Part shown: positions 15,863 through 24,937 of the stretch, piece by piece | Layout: each line of letters opens with the position of its first letter | Position numbering within the stretch: the first letter of the stretch is position 1 | From: Pseudoalteromonas carrageenovora IAM 12662 | GTDB taxonomy: Bacteria; Pseudomonadota; Gammaproteobacteria; Enterobacterales; Alteromonadaceae | Length of the DNA stretch: 64,000 nucleotides | Direction of reading: 5' to 3' | Assembly (NCBI RefSeq): GCF_900239935.1 | Contig: NZ_LT965929.1 | Location: 1 to 64,000, forward strand | Position numbers and translations under genes: made by a program | Notes under the pieces: model-generated | Database searches by the model: none | What the model saw: only the letters and a program-made list of their open reading frames with translations | What the model was told of the DNA's origin: nothing

Positions 15863-16810
15863 TTATTTATAAAGCTGTTTGTAATTAGGAATATGTTTTA
15901 CCCAAAATGCAGGGCTGCCAATATACTCTTGTACAGTTTTTATAAATTCGCTCACCAGTGGCGTTTGTTTACGGTGAGGATACAGCGCATAAATACCGGT
16001 GCCCGATGCGCTGAGCTTATAATTAGTTAATAGCGGCACTAGCCCCATTTCGTCTATGGGTTTTTCTAGGTTAAATAAATCAAGCATCACATACCCTAAA
16101 CCCGCATTTGTGGCATCAAGCATGGCGCGTACGTCGCTTACTTTATAATTGCCCTTCATTTTGTGGGTTTTGTATTCATCACCATGAGGCTGAGTGCTTA
16201 ATTTAATTTGATCTAGGCTTACATCGCCATTGCCATAAACTATTGCAGGTAAAGCTAAAAGTTCCTCAGGTGTGTTTGGCATACCATGGCGTGCAATAAA
16301 GTCATTAGAGGTAACCAGTGCAAAGTGCATATCAGATATTTTTTTAGCCATTAAGTTTGAGTCGTCAAGTTTGCCAATTCTAAACGCTAAATCGTAATGG
16401 TCGCTAATAATATCGTTGCGCTTATCATCAAGCATTAGAGTAATTTTTACCTCTGGGTACTTTTGCATAAATATATTAATAACAGGCTGAATATACTGTT
16501 GCCCAAAAAACATGCCCGAGGTAATGCGTAAAATGCCTTTAGGTTTGGCTTGGTACGAGTCGGCAATACTATGAATATCGCTAAGGGTATCTATAAGAAT
16601 ATGCGCTTGTTGGAGTATTTCATCTCCTGCTGAGGTAAGCGAAAACGAGCGCGTAGACCGGTTAAGTAATTGCACACCTAAGCTGCTTTCAAGCTTTTTA
16701 ATTTGCTTAGAAAGTGATGAGTTATCCATATCGTTTAATGCGGCGGCTTTAGCAAATGAGCCTTGTTGCACTACATCTACAAATAACGCTAATTGATTGG
16801 TTATCGACAT
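15863..16810 (-). CDS. LysR-family transcriptional regulator
   Basis: LysR-type regulator of 315 residues with the N-terminal helix-turn-helix (LALFVDVVQQGSFAKAAALN then SLSKQIKKLE) and an effector-binding domain. It follows the next LysR gene with a 1-bp gap, so two LysR genes form one transcript. The pair is similar in layout and may have arisen by duplication, though the proteins differ considerably. The likely targets are the adjacent genes (dehydrogenase at 14791, dioxygenase at 17822). Confidence 0.88.
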   Translation of the reverse strand: MSITNQLALFVDVVQQGSFAKAAALNDMDNSSLSKQIKKLESSLGVQLLNRSTRSFSLTSAGDEILQQAHILIDTLSDIHSIADSYQAKPKGILRITSGMFFGQQYIQPVINIFMQKYPEVKITLMLDDKRNDIISDHYDLAFRIGKLDDSNLMAKKISDMHFALVTSNDFIARHGMPNTPEELLALPAIVYGNGDVSLDQIKLSTQPHGDEYKTHKMKGNYKVSDVRAMLDATNAGLGYVMLDLFNLEKPIDEMGLVPLLTNYKLSASGTGIYALYPHRKQTPLVSEFIKTVQEYIGSPAFWVKHIPNYKQLYK

Positions 16811-16811
16811 G

Positions 16812-17717
16812 TCATTCTCCTAAATCCCAATATGGCACATCGCCATAATAGCCACTCGTAAAATCAACAAATGCACGCACTTTACTAGGTAAAAACTGCC
16901 TGTTTGCGTACACCATGTAAAGTCCCATAGGTTCTGGCTCATGGTTTTGTAAAATACGCACAATTTTACCCTGTGCTAGTGCCTCACCAGCTATAAAGGT
17001 AGGTTGCATAGCAATGCCGCCGCCTGCAATGGCTGTATTTAGCAATAAATCGCCGTTGTTAGCTACTAAATTACTTTCAAGTTTAAACTCGCTTTTAAGC
17101 TCATTAACCCCTGTAAGCCTTTTAGTTGGCTCAGCGTTGGCGTAGCGTAAATAGTTATGCTGCTGAAGTTCTTGCAGTGTTGTGGGTGTACCGTGCTGCT
17201 TTAAATACGCAGGCGATGCAAATACAGCTAAGTGTATAGGCGCTATTTTTTTAGCAATAAGGGATGAGTTTTTTAACACCCCAATACGCAACGCTATATC
17301 AATGCCTTGTTCTACAATATCTACAAATTGGTCAGTGAGTTTTAAATCTAACTTTAAATTTGGATACTGCTTTTGAAACTCAACCAGCAGTGGTGCTAAA
17401 TGCTTAACCCCAAACGACATAGGCGCACTAATACTCAGCACACCCGATACGTTTTCGCTTAAGTTATTAAGCGAGTTTTCTATATCGTCTATATCGCCAA
17501 GTACTTGTAGGCAGCGAGTAAAATAGTGATCCCCCGCCTCGGTGGTGCTTACTTTTCGTGTGGTGCGGTGCAATAAACGGGTAGACAACCCCTCTTCAAG
17601 TGCTGATACGTATTTACTCACCAATTGCGGCGATATATCGAGTTTATCGGCGGCTTTAGAGAATGAACCCTCTTGCACTACGCTCACAAAAGTTTTCATG
17701 GTGGTTAGCTTGTCCAT
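16812..17717 (-). CDS. LysR-family transcriptional regulator
   Basis: LysR regulator of 301 residues, with the helix-turn-helix FVSVVQEGSFSKAADKLDIS then LVSKYVSALE. ATG at 17717 (MDKLTTMKTF) is chosen over a TTG three codons upstream. It is divergent from the DOPA-dioxygenase-like gene at 17822 (104-bp gap), its probable target, and is first in a two-LysR operon. A degenerate GATC motif copy (17515-17532) lies inside the gene. Confidence 0.88.
   Translation of the reverse strand: MDKLTTMKTFVSVVQEGSFSKAADKLDISPQLVSKYVSALEEGLSTRLLHRTTRKVSTTEAGDHYFTRCLQVLGDIDDIENSLNNLSENVSGVLSISAPMSFGVKHLAPLLVEFQKQYPNLKLDLKLTDQFVDIVEQGIDIALRIGVLKNSSLIAKKIAPIHLAVFASPAYLKQHGTPTTLQELQQHNYLRYANAEPTKRLTGVNELKSEFKLESNLVANNGDLLLNTAIAGGGIAMQPTFIAGEALAQGKIVRILQNHEPEPMGLYMVYANRQFLPSKVRAFVDFTSGYYGDVPYWDLGE
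17515..17532 (+). repeat. GATC-motif copy, degenerate
   Basis: CGAGTAAAATAGTGATCC differs at three positions from TTAGTAAAATNNTGATCT. Inside a LysR gene on the opposite strand; possibly chance. Confidence 0.3.
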
Positions 17718-17821
17718 AATTAACAATACGTTGTTTGTAATTTATAAATAAATAGCACACTTATCATCAAATTAAAAAGCAATAAAATGGCTATATCAAA
17801 ATAGACTAATTAGGAAATAGC

Positions 17822-18613
17822 ATGGCTCAGCCCGCTTTATTTATTTCACATGGCTCGCCAATAATGGCAATTAAGCAGTCGGCTACCTCTGATTTTTTAA
17901 CATCGCTTGGTAAAACGCTTAAAACACCGAGCGCTATTGTTATTTTTTCGGCTCATTTTGATGTTGCTAACGACAACTCAAGCCACAACATAGTAATTAC
18001 TGCAGGCAAAGCGCCCAAAACCATCCACGATTTTTATAATTTCCCTGCCCATATGTATAACATTAAATATCCCGCACCGGGCGAGCCTTCACTTGCTAAC
18101 GATATTGCAGCGCGCTTTAACGACAAAGGTATTGAGGCCGAGCTTAATGCAAGCCAAGGTTGGGATCATGGCGTATGGATACCTCTGAGCTTAATGTACC
18201 CACAGGCTAATATTCCTATAGTGCAGGTGTCTATAAATACTCGCTTAGGCGCAAAAGCTATGTACGAATTCGGGCAGTTACTCGCCCCACTTCGTGAGCA
18301 AAATATATTAATTATTGGCTCCGGCGGAATTAGCCACAACCTACCCGAAATATTTAAAAAGCCATCTACACCTAATCGCGTTCAAATGGTTAATGAGTTT
18401 ACTCAATGGGTTGAACAAACGCTTTTAGCGCAAGACACAGCAGCACTGTTAGATTATTTAAACCAAGCACCCCATGTGTTATTTAACCACCCTACCCAAG
18501 AGCACTTTTTACCATTATTTGCCGCAATGGGTGCAGGCGGCACGCAGGTTAAAAAGCTCTTTAGTGATACCGAAATGAATATTTTAGCGCTCGATGCGTA
18601 TAAGTTTTATTAA
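17822..18613 (+). CDS. ygiD: 4,5-DOPA-extradiol-dioxygenase-like protein (YgiD family)
   Basis: Class III extradiol ring-cleavage enzyme of 263 residues (LigB superfamily). Metal-ligand histidines are visible in FISHGSPIMAI (His near residue 9), SAHFDV (near 45), and ISHNL near 175; QGWDHGVWIPLS is the family signature. YgiD opens DOPA-like catechols, and related enzymes make betalamic-acid-type products. AAATAGC precedes the ATG; there is no strong Shine-Dalgarno. It is divergent from a LysR gene that probably controls it. Confidence 0.9.
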   Translation: MAQPALFISHGSPIMAIKQSATSDFLTSLGKTLKTPSAIVIFSAHFDVANDNSSHNIVITAGKAPKTIHDFYNFPAHMYNIKYPAPGEPSLANDIAARFNDKGIEAELNASQGWDHGVWIPLSLMYPQANIPIVQVSINTRLGAKAMYEFGQLLAPLREQNILIIGSGGISHNLPEIFKKPSTPNRVQMVNEFTQWVEQTLLAQDTAALLDYLNQAPHVLFNHPTQEHFLPLFAAMGAGGTQVKKLFSDTEMNILALDAYKFY

Positions 18614-18659
18614 TTTTAATTAGTACAGTGCAAGCACCTAGTCGTATATTTAATTAAAG

Positions 18660-18676
18660 TGTAATGGGGGTTTACA
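18660..18676. repeat. TGTAAT-GGGGG-TTTACA element, copy 3
   Basis: One mismatch in the left arm; intergenic, 47 bp after the dioxygenase stop. Confidence 0.55.
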
Positions 18677-18681
18677 AAGCG

Positions 18682-18714
18682 TATGTTGGGTTAAGAGCTG
18701 CAAAGCCCAACATA
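18682..18714. terminator. Hairpin between convergent genes
   Basis: TATGTTGGG pairs with CCCAACATA across a 15-nt loop, between the dioxygenase gene and the DJ-1-like gene. It has no long T-run. Confidence 0.45.
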
Positions 18715-18731
18715 AATTTATAAAATAGGCT

Positions 18732-19358
18732 TTAACGCAGTTTTTTAATGTAATTAGATGTGGCGTTATTTTTATGTGCGTCACCATAAATAATTGGTGA
18801 CGGATAGTATTCTGCGTCTAACTGTATGTTTGAGGCTACATCATCACCATAATAATCAGCAATAAAAGCAAGACACATATCCATACCTGCGGAAACACCA
18901 GCACAAGACCAAATATTACCATCTTTAACAAAGCGCTCTTCAATAACAGTTACAGTGTTATCTTTTTTAAGATGATCTAAAAAAGCCCAGTGGGTGGTTG
19001 CCTTTTTATGCTTAAATAGCCCTGCTTTTTGCATTAAATACATACCAGTACATACAGATAAAATACTGTGGCAGTTTTCAGCAGTTTTTTTAAGATAATT
19101 AACAACGTCAGGGTCGTCCATTGCTATACGCGCACCACTGCCGCCAGGTATAAATAATACATCGGGCTGCACTGGGTCAGTAAAGTGATAATCGGCACTA
19201 AAACGCATGCCGTGCTCACCTGAGGGAGTCATAGAATTTAGCGATATTAATTTGGGTTTTTCACATAACCCCTTTTCTGCCAGCAGGCCTATTAGTTCCC
19301 AAGAACCAACTAAATCAAGCTCTTCAACTTTGTCATAAATTAAAAAATATATTTTCAT
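18732..19358 (-). CDS. DJ-1/PfpI family protein
   Basis: DJ-1/PfpI superfamily protein of 208 residues. The nucleophile elbow is SVCTGMYL (Cys near residue 102), and THWAFLDHL supplies the following His. VLFIPGGSGAR is the preceding conserved strand. Length and motifs are closest to isonitrile hydratase/InhA-type members, but family members also include deglycases and transcription-linked domains, so the activity is undetermined. The ATG at 19358 follows CTAAGGAAC on the coding strand. Monocistronic by position; 106 bp separate it from the upstream gene. Confidence 0.87.
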   Translation of the reverse strand: MKIYFLIYDKVEELDLVGSWELIGLLAEKGLCEKPKLISLNSMTPSGEHGMRFSADYHFTDPVQPDVLFIPGGSGARIAMDDPDVVNYLKKTAENCHSILSVCTGMYLMQKAGLFKHKKATTHWAFLDHLKKDNTVTVIEERFVKDGNIWSCAGVSAGMDMCLAFIADYYGDDVASNIQLDAEYYPSPIIYGDAHKNNATSNYIKKLR

Positions 19359-19411
19359 ACTATGTTCCTTAGTCCTTTAATTTTTTTAGCTTTTAAATAA
19401 TTTGCCTAACA

Positions 19412-19441
19412 GGGCTTTCACATAACTGAGAAAGCCTTTTT
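19412..19441 (+). terminator. Plus-strand intrinsic-terminator-like hairpin without a plus-strand gene
   Basis: GGCTTTC pairs with GAAAGCC around ACATAACTGA, followed by TTTTT on the plus strand, but both flanking genes are on the minus strand. It may end an antisense or small RNA. Confidence 0.45.
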
Positions 19442-19464
19442 ATTTAAGCTATAGAGCCAGAATT

Positions 19465-19974
19465 TTATGCGTTTATTAAATCATTACTTGGGTCAATTTT
19501 ATTTTTTGGGCACATTTCTCTTCCTGTTGGGTCTGTGCCTAAAACACTCTCATAAAGGCCACTTAATTCTTTAATCGGCCGGCCTTCATCATCGGTTATA
19601 AATAACCCCCAATTTACATATTCGTTATCTTCAACAACTTCGGGGTCATCCATTAGGTAAGTCATACTAAATATCATTTCTGCACCAATACATCGGGCGA
19701 ACTCTGTAATCGCATTTTTGCTGACGCCTGCATCTATCATTTCTTTGATGGAGTGCATCATTCCGCTGTATGGGCCATTATCAGTTGGATCATAATTTTT
19801 TAAGATGTGCTGAATCCATTCATCGTTGTCTGGAACGACATTACTCCACGCACCCTTTAAAAATAAAAACCTAGCCAGCTGAGGGATACCCTCTTCTATT
19901 TCGCTCTCTGCCCACTGTTCAGGGTTAGAAGCTTTAAACTTTCGAAAGATTTCGGTTAACTCTTGTTTGTTCAT
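19465..19974 (-). CDS. Hypothetical acidic protein
   Basis: Unrecognised 169-residue acidic soluble protein. The N-terminus is helical (MNKQELTEIFRKFKASNPE), a Met-rich segment (MIFSMTYLM) lies near 112, and a C-terminal MCPKNK segment has one Cys. No signal peptide, no membrane segment and no catalytic motif is seen. It resembles small DUF proteins found scattered in accessory regions. It lies between two genes of the same strand with gaps over 100 bp, so it is probably a separate transcript. Function unknown. Confidence 0.65.
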   Translation of the reverse strand: MNKQELTEIFRKFKASNPEQWAESEIEEGIPQLARFLFLKGAWSNVVPDNDEWIQHILKNYDPTDNGPYSGMMHSIKEMIDAGVSKNAITEFARCIGAEMIFSMTYLMDDPEVVEDNEYVNWGLFITDDEGRPIKELSGLYESVLGTDPTGREMCPKNKIDPSNDLINA

Positions 19975-20169
19975 TACGGGTACTCTAATTAGTTGTTAGA
20001 TGTGGCTTTAAACAATCTACTTTCACTTAATTTGTGATTCCACATAGCTTTAAAAAGTCATGTCGTTGTAGGTACAAGTGATCAATTAATTTTTACCACT
20101 GTTTTAGGAACTTTGTATCTAGCCTCTGGTTTATTTGGCTATAAAATAGGGGAGCTAGATGAGTCGTAA

Positions 20170-20607
20170 TTACCTTCGATAGTCGTCACCTGAGTATTTG
20201 TAGAGTAATTTACTTTTATAACCAGTTCCTGTGAGAAGGTCTTTTAGAAAGTTATCCAAATATATATTGTCAGATTCTGTACATGATTCTGGGTTTGTCT
20301 TTGAAAAAAATAGAGTCCACGCGCAATCTTTTTGCTCAGCAAACCTATAAATACTTCTGAGATCTTTATTAGGCAATATATCAAAATACCACTTGGGAGA
20401 CTCTTTTATAAATTGCCCATACGTGTACTCGAGTTTCGGATCGCTCGATGGATCATCAATATTTTTGATCCCACCTTTATCCTTCCATTTGTATAATTTT
20501 CTGTAGCCCTTTTCAGCTAAATACGCATTAACGTTTTTAACTATATCTTTTTCATCACTACGGTCGCATATTAAACCATACTCAACAGCATCCATTTGAG
20601 ACTCCAT
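20170..20607 (-). CDS. Hypothetical protein
   Basis: Unrecognised protein of 145 residues. ATG at 20607 (MESQMDAVEYGLIC) is chosen; an upstream TTG would add 11 residues that look untranslated. The sequence is rich in Lys, Asp and Tyr (KGYRKLYKWKDKGG), with no signal peptide or membrane segment. AT-rich flanks without hairpins and lack of homology I can recognise suggest an accessory gene. Function unknown. Confidence 0.55.
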   Translation of the reverse strand: MESQMDAVEYGLICDRSDEKDIVKNVNAYLAEKGYRKLYKWKDKGGIKNIDDPSSDPKLEYTYGQFIKESPKWYFDILPNKDLRSIYRFAEQKDCAWTLFFSKTNPESCTESDNIYLDNFLKDLLTGTGYKSKLLYKYSGDDYRR

Positions 20608-21074
20608 GTGTTTTAAATATTGGCATTTGTATTTATACAAAAGCTAGTTGCTCGAACTTATTGAAGGTCAGCATTTTCGTAACTATCTTATAGTCATAAT
20701 TTTGGAGTACCAAGCGTTTGTTAAACTTTAAATCCCTAATTAATGCTTGTTGATTTTTACAATAACTCTAATAGTTTTATTATGACTTTATTCCACCGCT
20801 AAATTTACAACAATTGCGAACTTTAATTTAAAAGGTATTAGTTTTTAGCTCTTAGATTGAGTTAGACCTGCCTTAATTTGTGTCCTCTTACCCAAAATTA
20901 ATTATGGGTGGCTACTAAAATAATCATCCATATAGATAAAATCCTTTCAATTATTATTATTTTAATGCTCTAACTTTTAAAACAGACAAGCTTTGTTAAT
21001 TTGAGCAAGTGTTCAAAGTAAGTTAAGCTCAAAGCGACTAATCTACAAGTAATTTAAATTTATTGGGAGTAAAC
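20608..21074. other. 467-bp gene-free, AT-rich stretch
   Basis: No open reading frame with a credible ribosome site, hairpin terminator or known binding motif is visible. It presumably holds the promoters of the divergent genes on either side. Confidence 0.5.
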
Positions 21075-21752
21075 ATGGCAACCACACTTGCATTTGACGT
21101 ATACGGCACGCTTATAAACACTCACGGCGTACTGTCCTTACTTGAAGATATGATTGGCGATAACGCGCAAAACTTTTCAAATACATGGCGCGAAAAACAA
21201 TTGGAATATTCGTTTAGGCGCGGATTAATGCAAAACTATATTCCGTTTTCGTTATGTACTAAACATGCTCTCGATTACGCGTGTTTATCGCATAAAACGC
21301 AGCTTAGTGATGACCAAAAACAGCAATTGCTTGAGCAATATAAAATTTTACCGGCCTTTGATGATGTTAAAAAAGGACTTGAGCAACTTAAAGCACAAAA
21401 CTACCGATTGTTTGCGTTTTCTAATGGCGCTGCTGATGCGGTTAATAAATTGCTCGAAACCGCTGGCATTAGTGAGCTTTTTGAAGGTGTTGTAAGCGCC
21501 GACGATATGAAAACATTTAAGCCAAATCCAGGTGTTTACAGCCATTTCTTACGCGAGACCAATTCAACGGGCGCAAACACGTGGCTTATTTCGAGTAACC
21601 CGTTTGATATAACCGGCGCTATTTCGCATGGTATGCGCGGTGCGTGGATAAAACGCTCAGAAGATTCTATTTTTGATCCGTGGGAAATTCAGCCTAATAC
21701 GGTTGCCACTGATTTAGTAGATTTGAAAAATAAGCTCGAAGAGATCAATTAA
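21075..21752 (+). CDS. Haloacid dehalogenase type II-like hydrolase
   Basis: HAD-superfamily hydrolase of 225 residues. Motif I is FDVYGTL at residues 7-13 (nucleophile Asp8), motif II FSNG near 116, a Lys in FKPNPGVY near 150, and SSNPFDITGA near 171. L-2-haloacid dehalogenases have this layout (FDVYGT, SNG, SSN.FD). ATG at 21075 follows GGGAGTAAAC; an upstream TTG in frame is less likely. It hydrolyses 2-haloacids or a phosphate ester; the dehalogenase reading is supported by the type II motifs but not proven. Confidence 0.88.
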   Translation: MATTLAFDVYGTLINTHGVLSLLEDMIGDNAQNFSNTWREKQLEYSFRRGLMQNYIPFSLCTKHALDYACLSHKTQLSDDQKQQLLEQYKILPAFDDVKKGLEQLKAQNYRLFAFSNGAADAVNKLLETAGISELFEGVVSADDMKTFKPNPGVYSHFLRETNSTGANTWLISSNPFDITGAISHGMRGAWIKRSEDSIFDPWEIQPNTVATDLVDLKNKLEEIN

Positions 21753-21782
21753 GCTGCATTTTTACTGTTATACCCCTCTTTA

Positions 21783-21810
21783 CCGCTTAAGTTGTAAAGA
21801 GGGTTTAGCC
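21783..21810 (+). terminator. Hairpin after HAD gene
   Basis: Stem CTCTTTAC/GTAAAGAG just after the HAD gene; the sequence 21793-21809 resembles the dispersed TGTAAA element but is explained by the hairpin. T-run poor. Confidence 0.4.
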
Positions 21811-22079
21811 CTTATTTTGTTAGTCCGCCTAAAATACCCAAGCTTTAAATTAACCTTTCCCCAATTTTCAAACTAACAAATCTTTACTAATTAGAGTGCA
21901 CTTTAAATATTTGCATAGCTCATTTTATATACTCTGTTAGTTTTAAATGTAATTCCTTATAACTAATTACTTTCCCTTGAGTACGATAATAACCTTATAT
22001 TTAGTCCTTAATCATTATTGATAATGCAAATTGTTACCATTAAGATCCTTGAACCCAAATAAGTACCAAGGACCGAAAT
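21811..22079. promoter_or_regulatory. Siderophore operon promoter region with Fur-box-like site
   Basis: The 270 bp before the siderophore operon contain a Fur-like palindrome at 22010-22027 (AATCATTATTGATAATGC), with CATTAT and ATAATG arms. No gene is seen. AAGGACC precedes the ATG at 22080. Confidence 0.55.
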
Positions 22080-23618
22080 ATGTCACAATTACAAACCGCA
22101 CAGCTCAGCTCTGTTCAAAACCAAACTTTATTTGAGCAAAATGGCCTACCGCCGCAATTTAATCTCGACCAGTTTATTAACTATCAAATAGCGTCGCTGC
22201 AGGGGCTTTCGGCTGTACAACAAGCTATGGCTAAAGCGCAAAAGCCGTTTTCTGGCGTGGCGGTTAATACGCTTGCCGCCACTGTAAATGATGTAGATTT
22301 AGCTAAACCTCTCGCTGATTTCCCGGCGGTATTAAACGAGCTTAAAAGCGTGTATTTAGATCACGCTGTGTATTTTCATCACCCGCGTTATATGGCGCAT
22401 TTAAATTGCCCCGTCACGTACCCTGCAGTTGTAGCAGAGCACATCATTGGCGCAATCAATACCTCGGTAGATACTTGGGATCAAAGCGCTGGCGCGACCC
22501 TTATTGAACAAAAATTAATAGATTGGAGCTGTGAAAAAGCAAAGCTGCCAAGCACTGCCGATGGCGTTTTTACAAGTGGTGGTACGCAATCGAACTTAAT
22601 GGCGATGCTTGTTGCACGCGAAGTAGCTGTAAGCCGTTATGCAGCAAATCATGAAGTAAAGCTGCAAGGCTTGCCTGATGTAGCCTCGCGTTTTCGTATT
22701 TATTGCTCTGAGGTGGCGCATTTTAGTATTCAAAAGGCAGCAGCATTATTGGGCTTAGGTTATAACGCGGTAGTACCTGTGGCTACAAACAATAAAATGC
22801 AAATGGATATGGATGCGCTTAACCACGCAATTGCGGATTCTAAAGTCAAGGGCGATTTACCTATCGCCGTGGTTGTTACCGCCGGTACAACCGATTTTGG
22901 CTCAATTGACCCAATTGAAGACATAGCAAAACTTGCTAAAAAAGAGCAGCTTTGGTGCCATGTTGATGGCGCATACGGCGGCGGATTACTGGTAAGCGAG
23001 CATCACCGTAGTGCCCTAAACGGTATAGAACAAGTAGATTCAATTACCATAGATTACCATAAATCGTTTATGCAACCGGTTAGCTGCAGTGCGTTTTTAT
23101 TAAGTGACAAACGCCACTTTAGCCATATTACCCTTTACGCCGACTACCTTAACCCATTAGCTGAGGCCGGCAATGGCACGCCAAATTTAGTTGATAAAAG
23201 CTTACAAACCACACGCCGTTTTGATGCCCTAAAGCTTTGGTTAACACTGCGCACCATGGGCGAAGCACCACTTGGGCGAGCGTTTGATAAAGTAATTGGC
23301 CTTGCTCGTCAAACCCACATTGTGCTTAACGACCACCCTGATTTTGACGTTATAAATTACCCAGAGCTTAGCGCACTGGTATTTCGCTTTGCGCCAGAGG
23401 AGCTAAGACATAACCCCGATTTACTCGACACTCTAAACCTACATGTTCGCCAAACATTCTTAAATACTGGTGAAGCCATGATTGCGCGCACCAAAATTAA
23501 CGGCCGTCATTACCTTAAATTTACGTTACTTAATGCCCAGTGCCAATTGAGCGATGTGCGCGCCGTGCTTGAACAAATTAGCACTATTGCGTGGCAAACG
23601 TATAAGGAGCAAAAATAA
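22080..23618 (+). CDS. PLP-dependent lysine/ornithine decarboxylase-like enzyme, siderophore (DesA/BibA-like)
   Basis: Pyridoxal-phosphate decarboxylase of 512 residues, group II fold. Residue region HVDGAYGGGLLVSEHHR (about 298-314) and the PLP-lysine motif IDYHKSFMQP (about 323-332) are clear. In desferrioxamine/bisucaberin operons this enzyme decarboxylates lysine to cadaverine (or ornithine to putrescine). The absence of a diaminobutyrate aminotransferase nearby argues against the rhizobactin-type diaminopropane route. The stop overlaps the start of the next gene (TAATG). First gene of the operon; Fur control is likely. Confidence 0.88.
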   Translation: MSQLQTAQLSSVQNQTLFEQNGLPPQFNLDQFINYQIASLQGLSAVQQAMAKAQKPFSGVAVNTLAATVNDVDLAKPLADFPAVLNELKSVYLDHAVYFHHPRYMAHLNCPVTYPAVVAEHIIGAINTSVDTWDQSAGATLIEQKLIDWSCEKAKLPSTADGVFTSGGTQSNLMAMLVAREVAVSRYAANHEVKLQGLPDVASRFRIYCSEVAHFSIQKAAALLGLGYNAVVPVATNNKMQMDMDALNHAIADSKVKGDLPIAVVVTAGTTDFGSIDPIEDIAKLAKKEQLWCHVDGAYGGGLLVSEHHRSALNGIEQVDSITIDYHKSFMQPVSCSAFLLSDKRHFSHITLYADYLNPLAEAGNGTPNLVDKSLQTTRRFDALKLWLTLRTMGEAPLGRAFDKVIGLARQTHIVLNDHPDFDVINYPELSALVFRFAPEELRHNPDLLDTLNLHVRQTFLNTGEAMIARTKINGRHYLKFTLLNAQCQLSDVRAVLEQISTIAWQTYKEQK

Positions 23619-24937
23619 TGAGTAACCAACCTTATGACTTTATAGCCATTGGCCTTGGCCCGTTTAATTTATCGTTAGCGTGTTTAAGTGAGCCACTGGA
23701 GGGCGTGAAAAGCTTATTTTTAGAGCAGCGTAGCCAATTTGATTGGCACCCCGGAATGATGCTAGAAGGTGTTACTTTGCAAACGCCGTTTATGTCTGAC
23801 TTAGTGACCCTTGCAGACCCTACCAGCAAGTACAGCTTTTTAAATTATGCCAAGCTTAATAACCGCTTATACCCATTTTATATTCGCGAGAGCTTTTTTT
23901 TACTGCGTAAAGAATACAACCTCTATTGCCAGTGGGTGTGCTCGCAGCTTAGCAACGTAAGTTTTGAGCAAAGTGTAACTAAGGTTGAGTTTTGCCCGCA
24001 AACTCAGTGCTATACCGTTACCTGTAAAACCCCAAATGGGGAGCAGCACTATGTTACGCGCCACTTAGTGCTTGGCACTGGCCCTGCCCCATACATTCCT
24101 GATTGCGCAGTGCAAAGTAATTCTAATAACGTAATGCACAGTAGCGATTTTTGCCATCGCCTTGATGAGCTAAAAGCAGCTAAACGCGTTACGGTTGTAG
24201 GAGCTGGGCAAAGTGCGGCTGAAATTTATCACACCTTATTACAACAAGCCGTGCCACAAGGTTTACAACTAGATTGGATTGCGCGATCGCCGCGTTATTT
24301 TCCGCTGGAATATACTAAGCTCACCCTTGAGATGACTTCACCTGAGTATGTTGATTACTTTTATAATTTAAAAACTGAGCAACGCGATTGGCTTAATCAA
24401 AATCAAAAAAACTTATTTAAAGGCATTAATGGCGATTTAATTAATGACATTTTTGACACTCTTTACGCGCAAAGCCTAGATGGGCCCATTTCTACCACAT
24501 TTAAAACTAACAGCAAGCTTACTAATACACGTAAAAGTGCTGGTCGCTTAGTCACTGAGTTTTACCATCAAGAGCTAAATGAAGCCTTTGAAATAAAAAC
24601 CGATTACTTAATTTGTGCCACAGGCTTTAAATACAAGCGCCCTGCTTTTTTAAACCCCATTGCACAGCAACTACCAGAAGATGAACAAGGCCGCTATTTA
24701 GTTAGCCGCGAGTATGCGGTAGACACCGACCAAAAACGTATATTTGTACAAAATGCAGAGCAGCACACCCATGGCTTTGTAACCCCCGACTTAGGCATGG
24801 CGTGTTATCGCAACAGTATAATTTTGCGCGAAATACTCGGTTATGCGCCGTATCAGGTTGAGCAAAAAATTGCTTTTCAGTGTTTTGATTTAAGCGATGT
24901 AGAAACCCATTCACAGCAAAAGAGTAACGCCGCATGA
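23618..24937 (+). CDS. Lysine/ornithine N-monooxygenase (siderophore, DesB/BibB-like)
   Basis: FAD- and NADPH-dependent N-hydroxylating monooxygenase of 439 residues, IucD/PvdA/DesB family. The FAD motif is FIAIGLGPFNLSLACL near the N-terminus, the NADPH motif VVGAGQSAAEIYH near 192, and the C-terminal LICATGF near 330. It would hydroxylate the terminal amine of cadaverine or putrescine, creating the hydroxamate precursor. It overlaps the preceding gene by 1 bp and the next by 4 bp (ATGA), so the order decarboxylase-monooxygenase-transporter is translationally coupled. Confidence 0.92.
   Translation: MSNQPYDFIAIGLGPFNLSLACLSEPLEGVKSLFLEQRSQFDWHPGMMLEGVTLQTPFMSDLVTLADPTSKYSFLNYAKLNNRLYPFYIRESFFLLRKEYNLYCQWVCSQLSNVSFEQSVTKVEFCPQTQCYTVTCKTPNGEQHYVTRHLVLGTGPAPYIPDCAVQSNSNNVMHSSDFCHRLDELKAAKRVTVVGAGQSAAEIYHTLLQQAVPQGLQLDWIARSPRYFPLEYTKLTLEMTSPEYVDYFYNLKTEQRDWLNQNQKNLFKGINGDLINDIFDTLYAQSLDGPISTTFKTNSKLTNTRKSAGRLVTEFYHQELNEAFEIKTDYLICATGFKYKRPAFLNPIAQQLPEDEQGRYLVSREYAVDTDQKRIFVQNAEQHTHGFVTPDLGMACYRNSIILREILGYAPYQVEQKIAFQCFDLSDVETHSQQKSNAA

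Noticed and set aside
21793..21809. Ninth TGTAAA element (TGTAAAGAGGGTTTAGC)
   Set aside because: It is part of a CTCTTTAC/GTAAAGAG terminator hairpin, and the right arm and centre do not match.
22080..23618. Diaminobutyrate decarboxylase for rhizobactin-like pathway
   Set aside because: No diaminobutyrate aminotransferase gene is nearby, so the lysine/ornithine branch is favoured.
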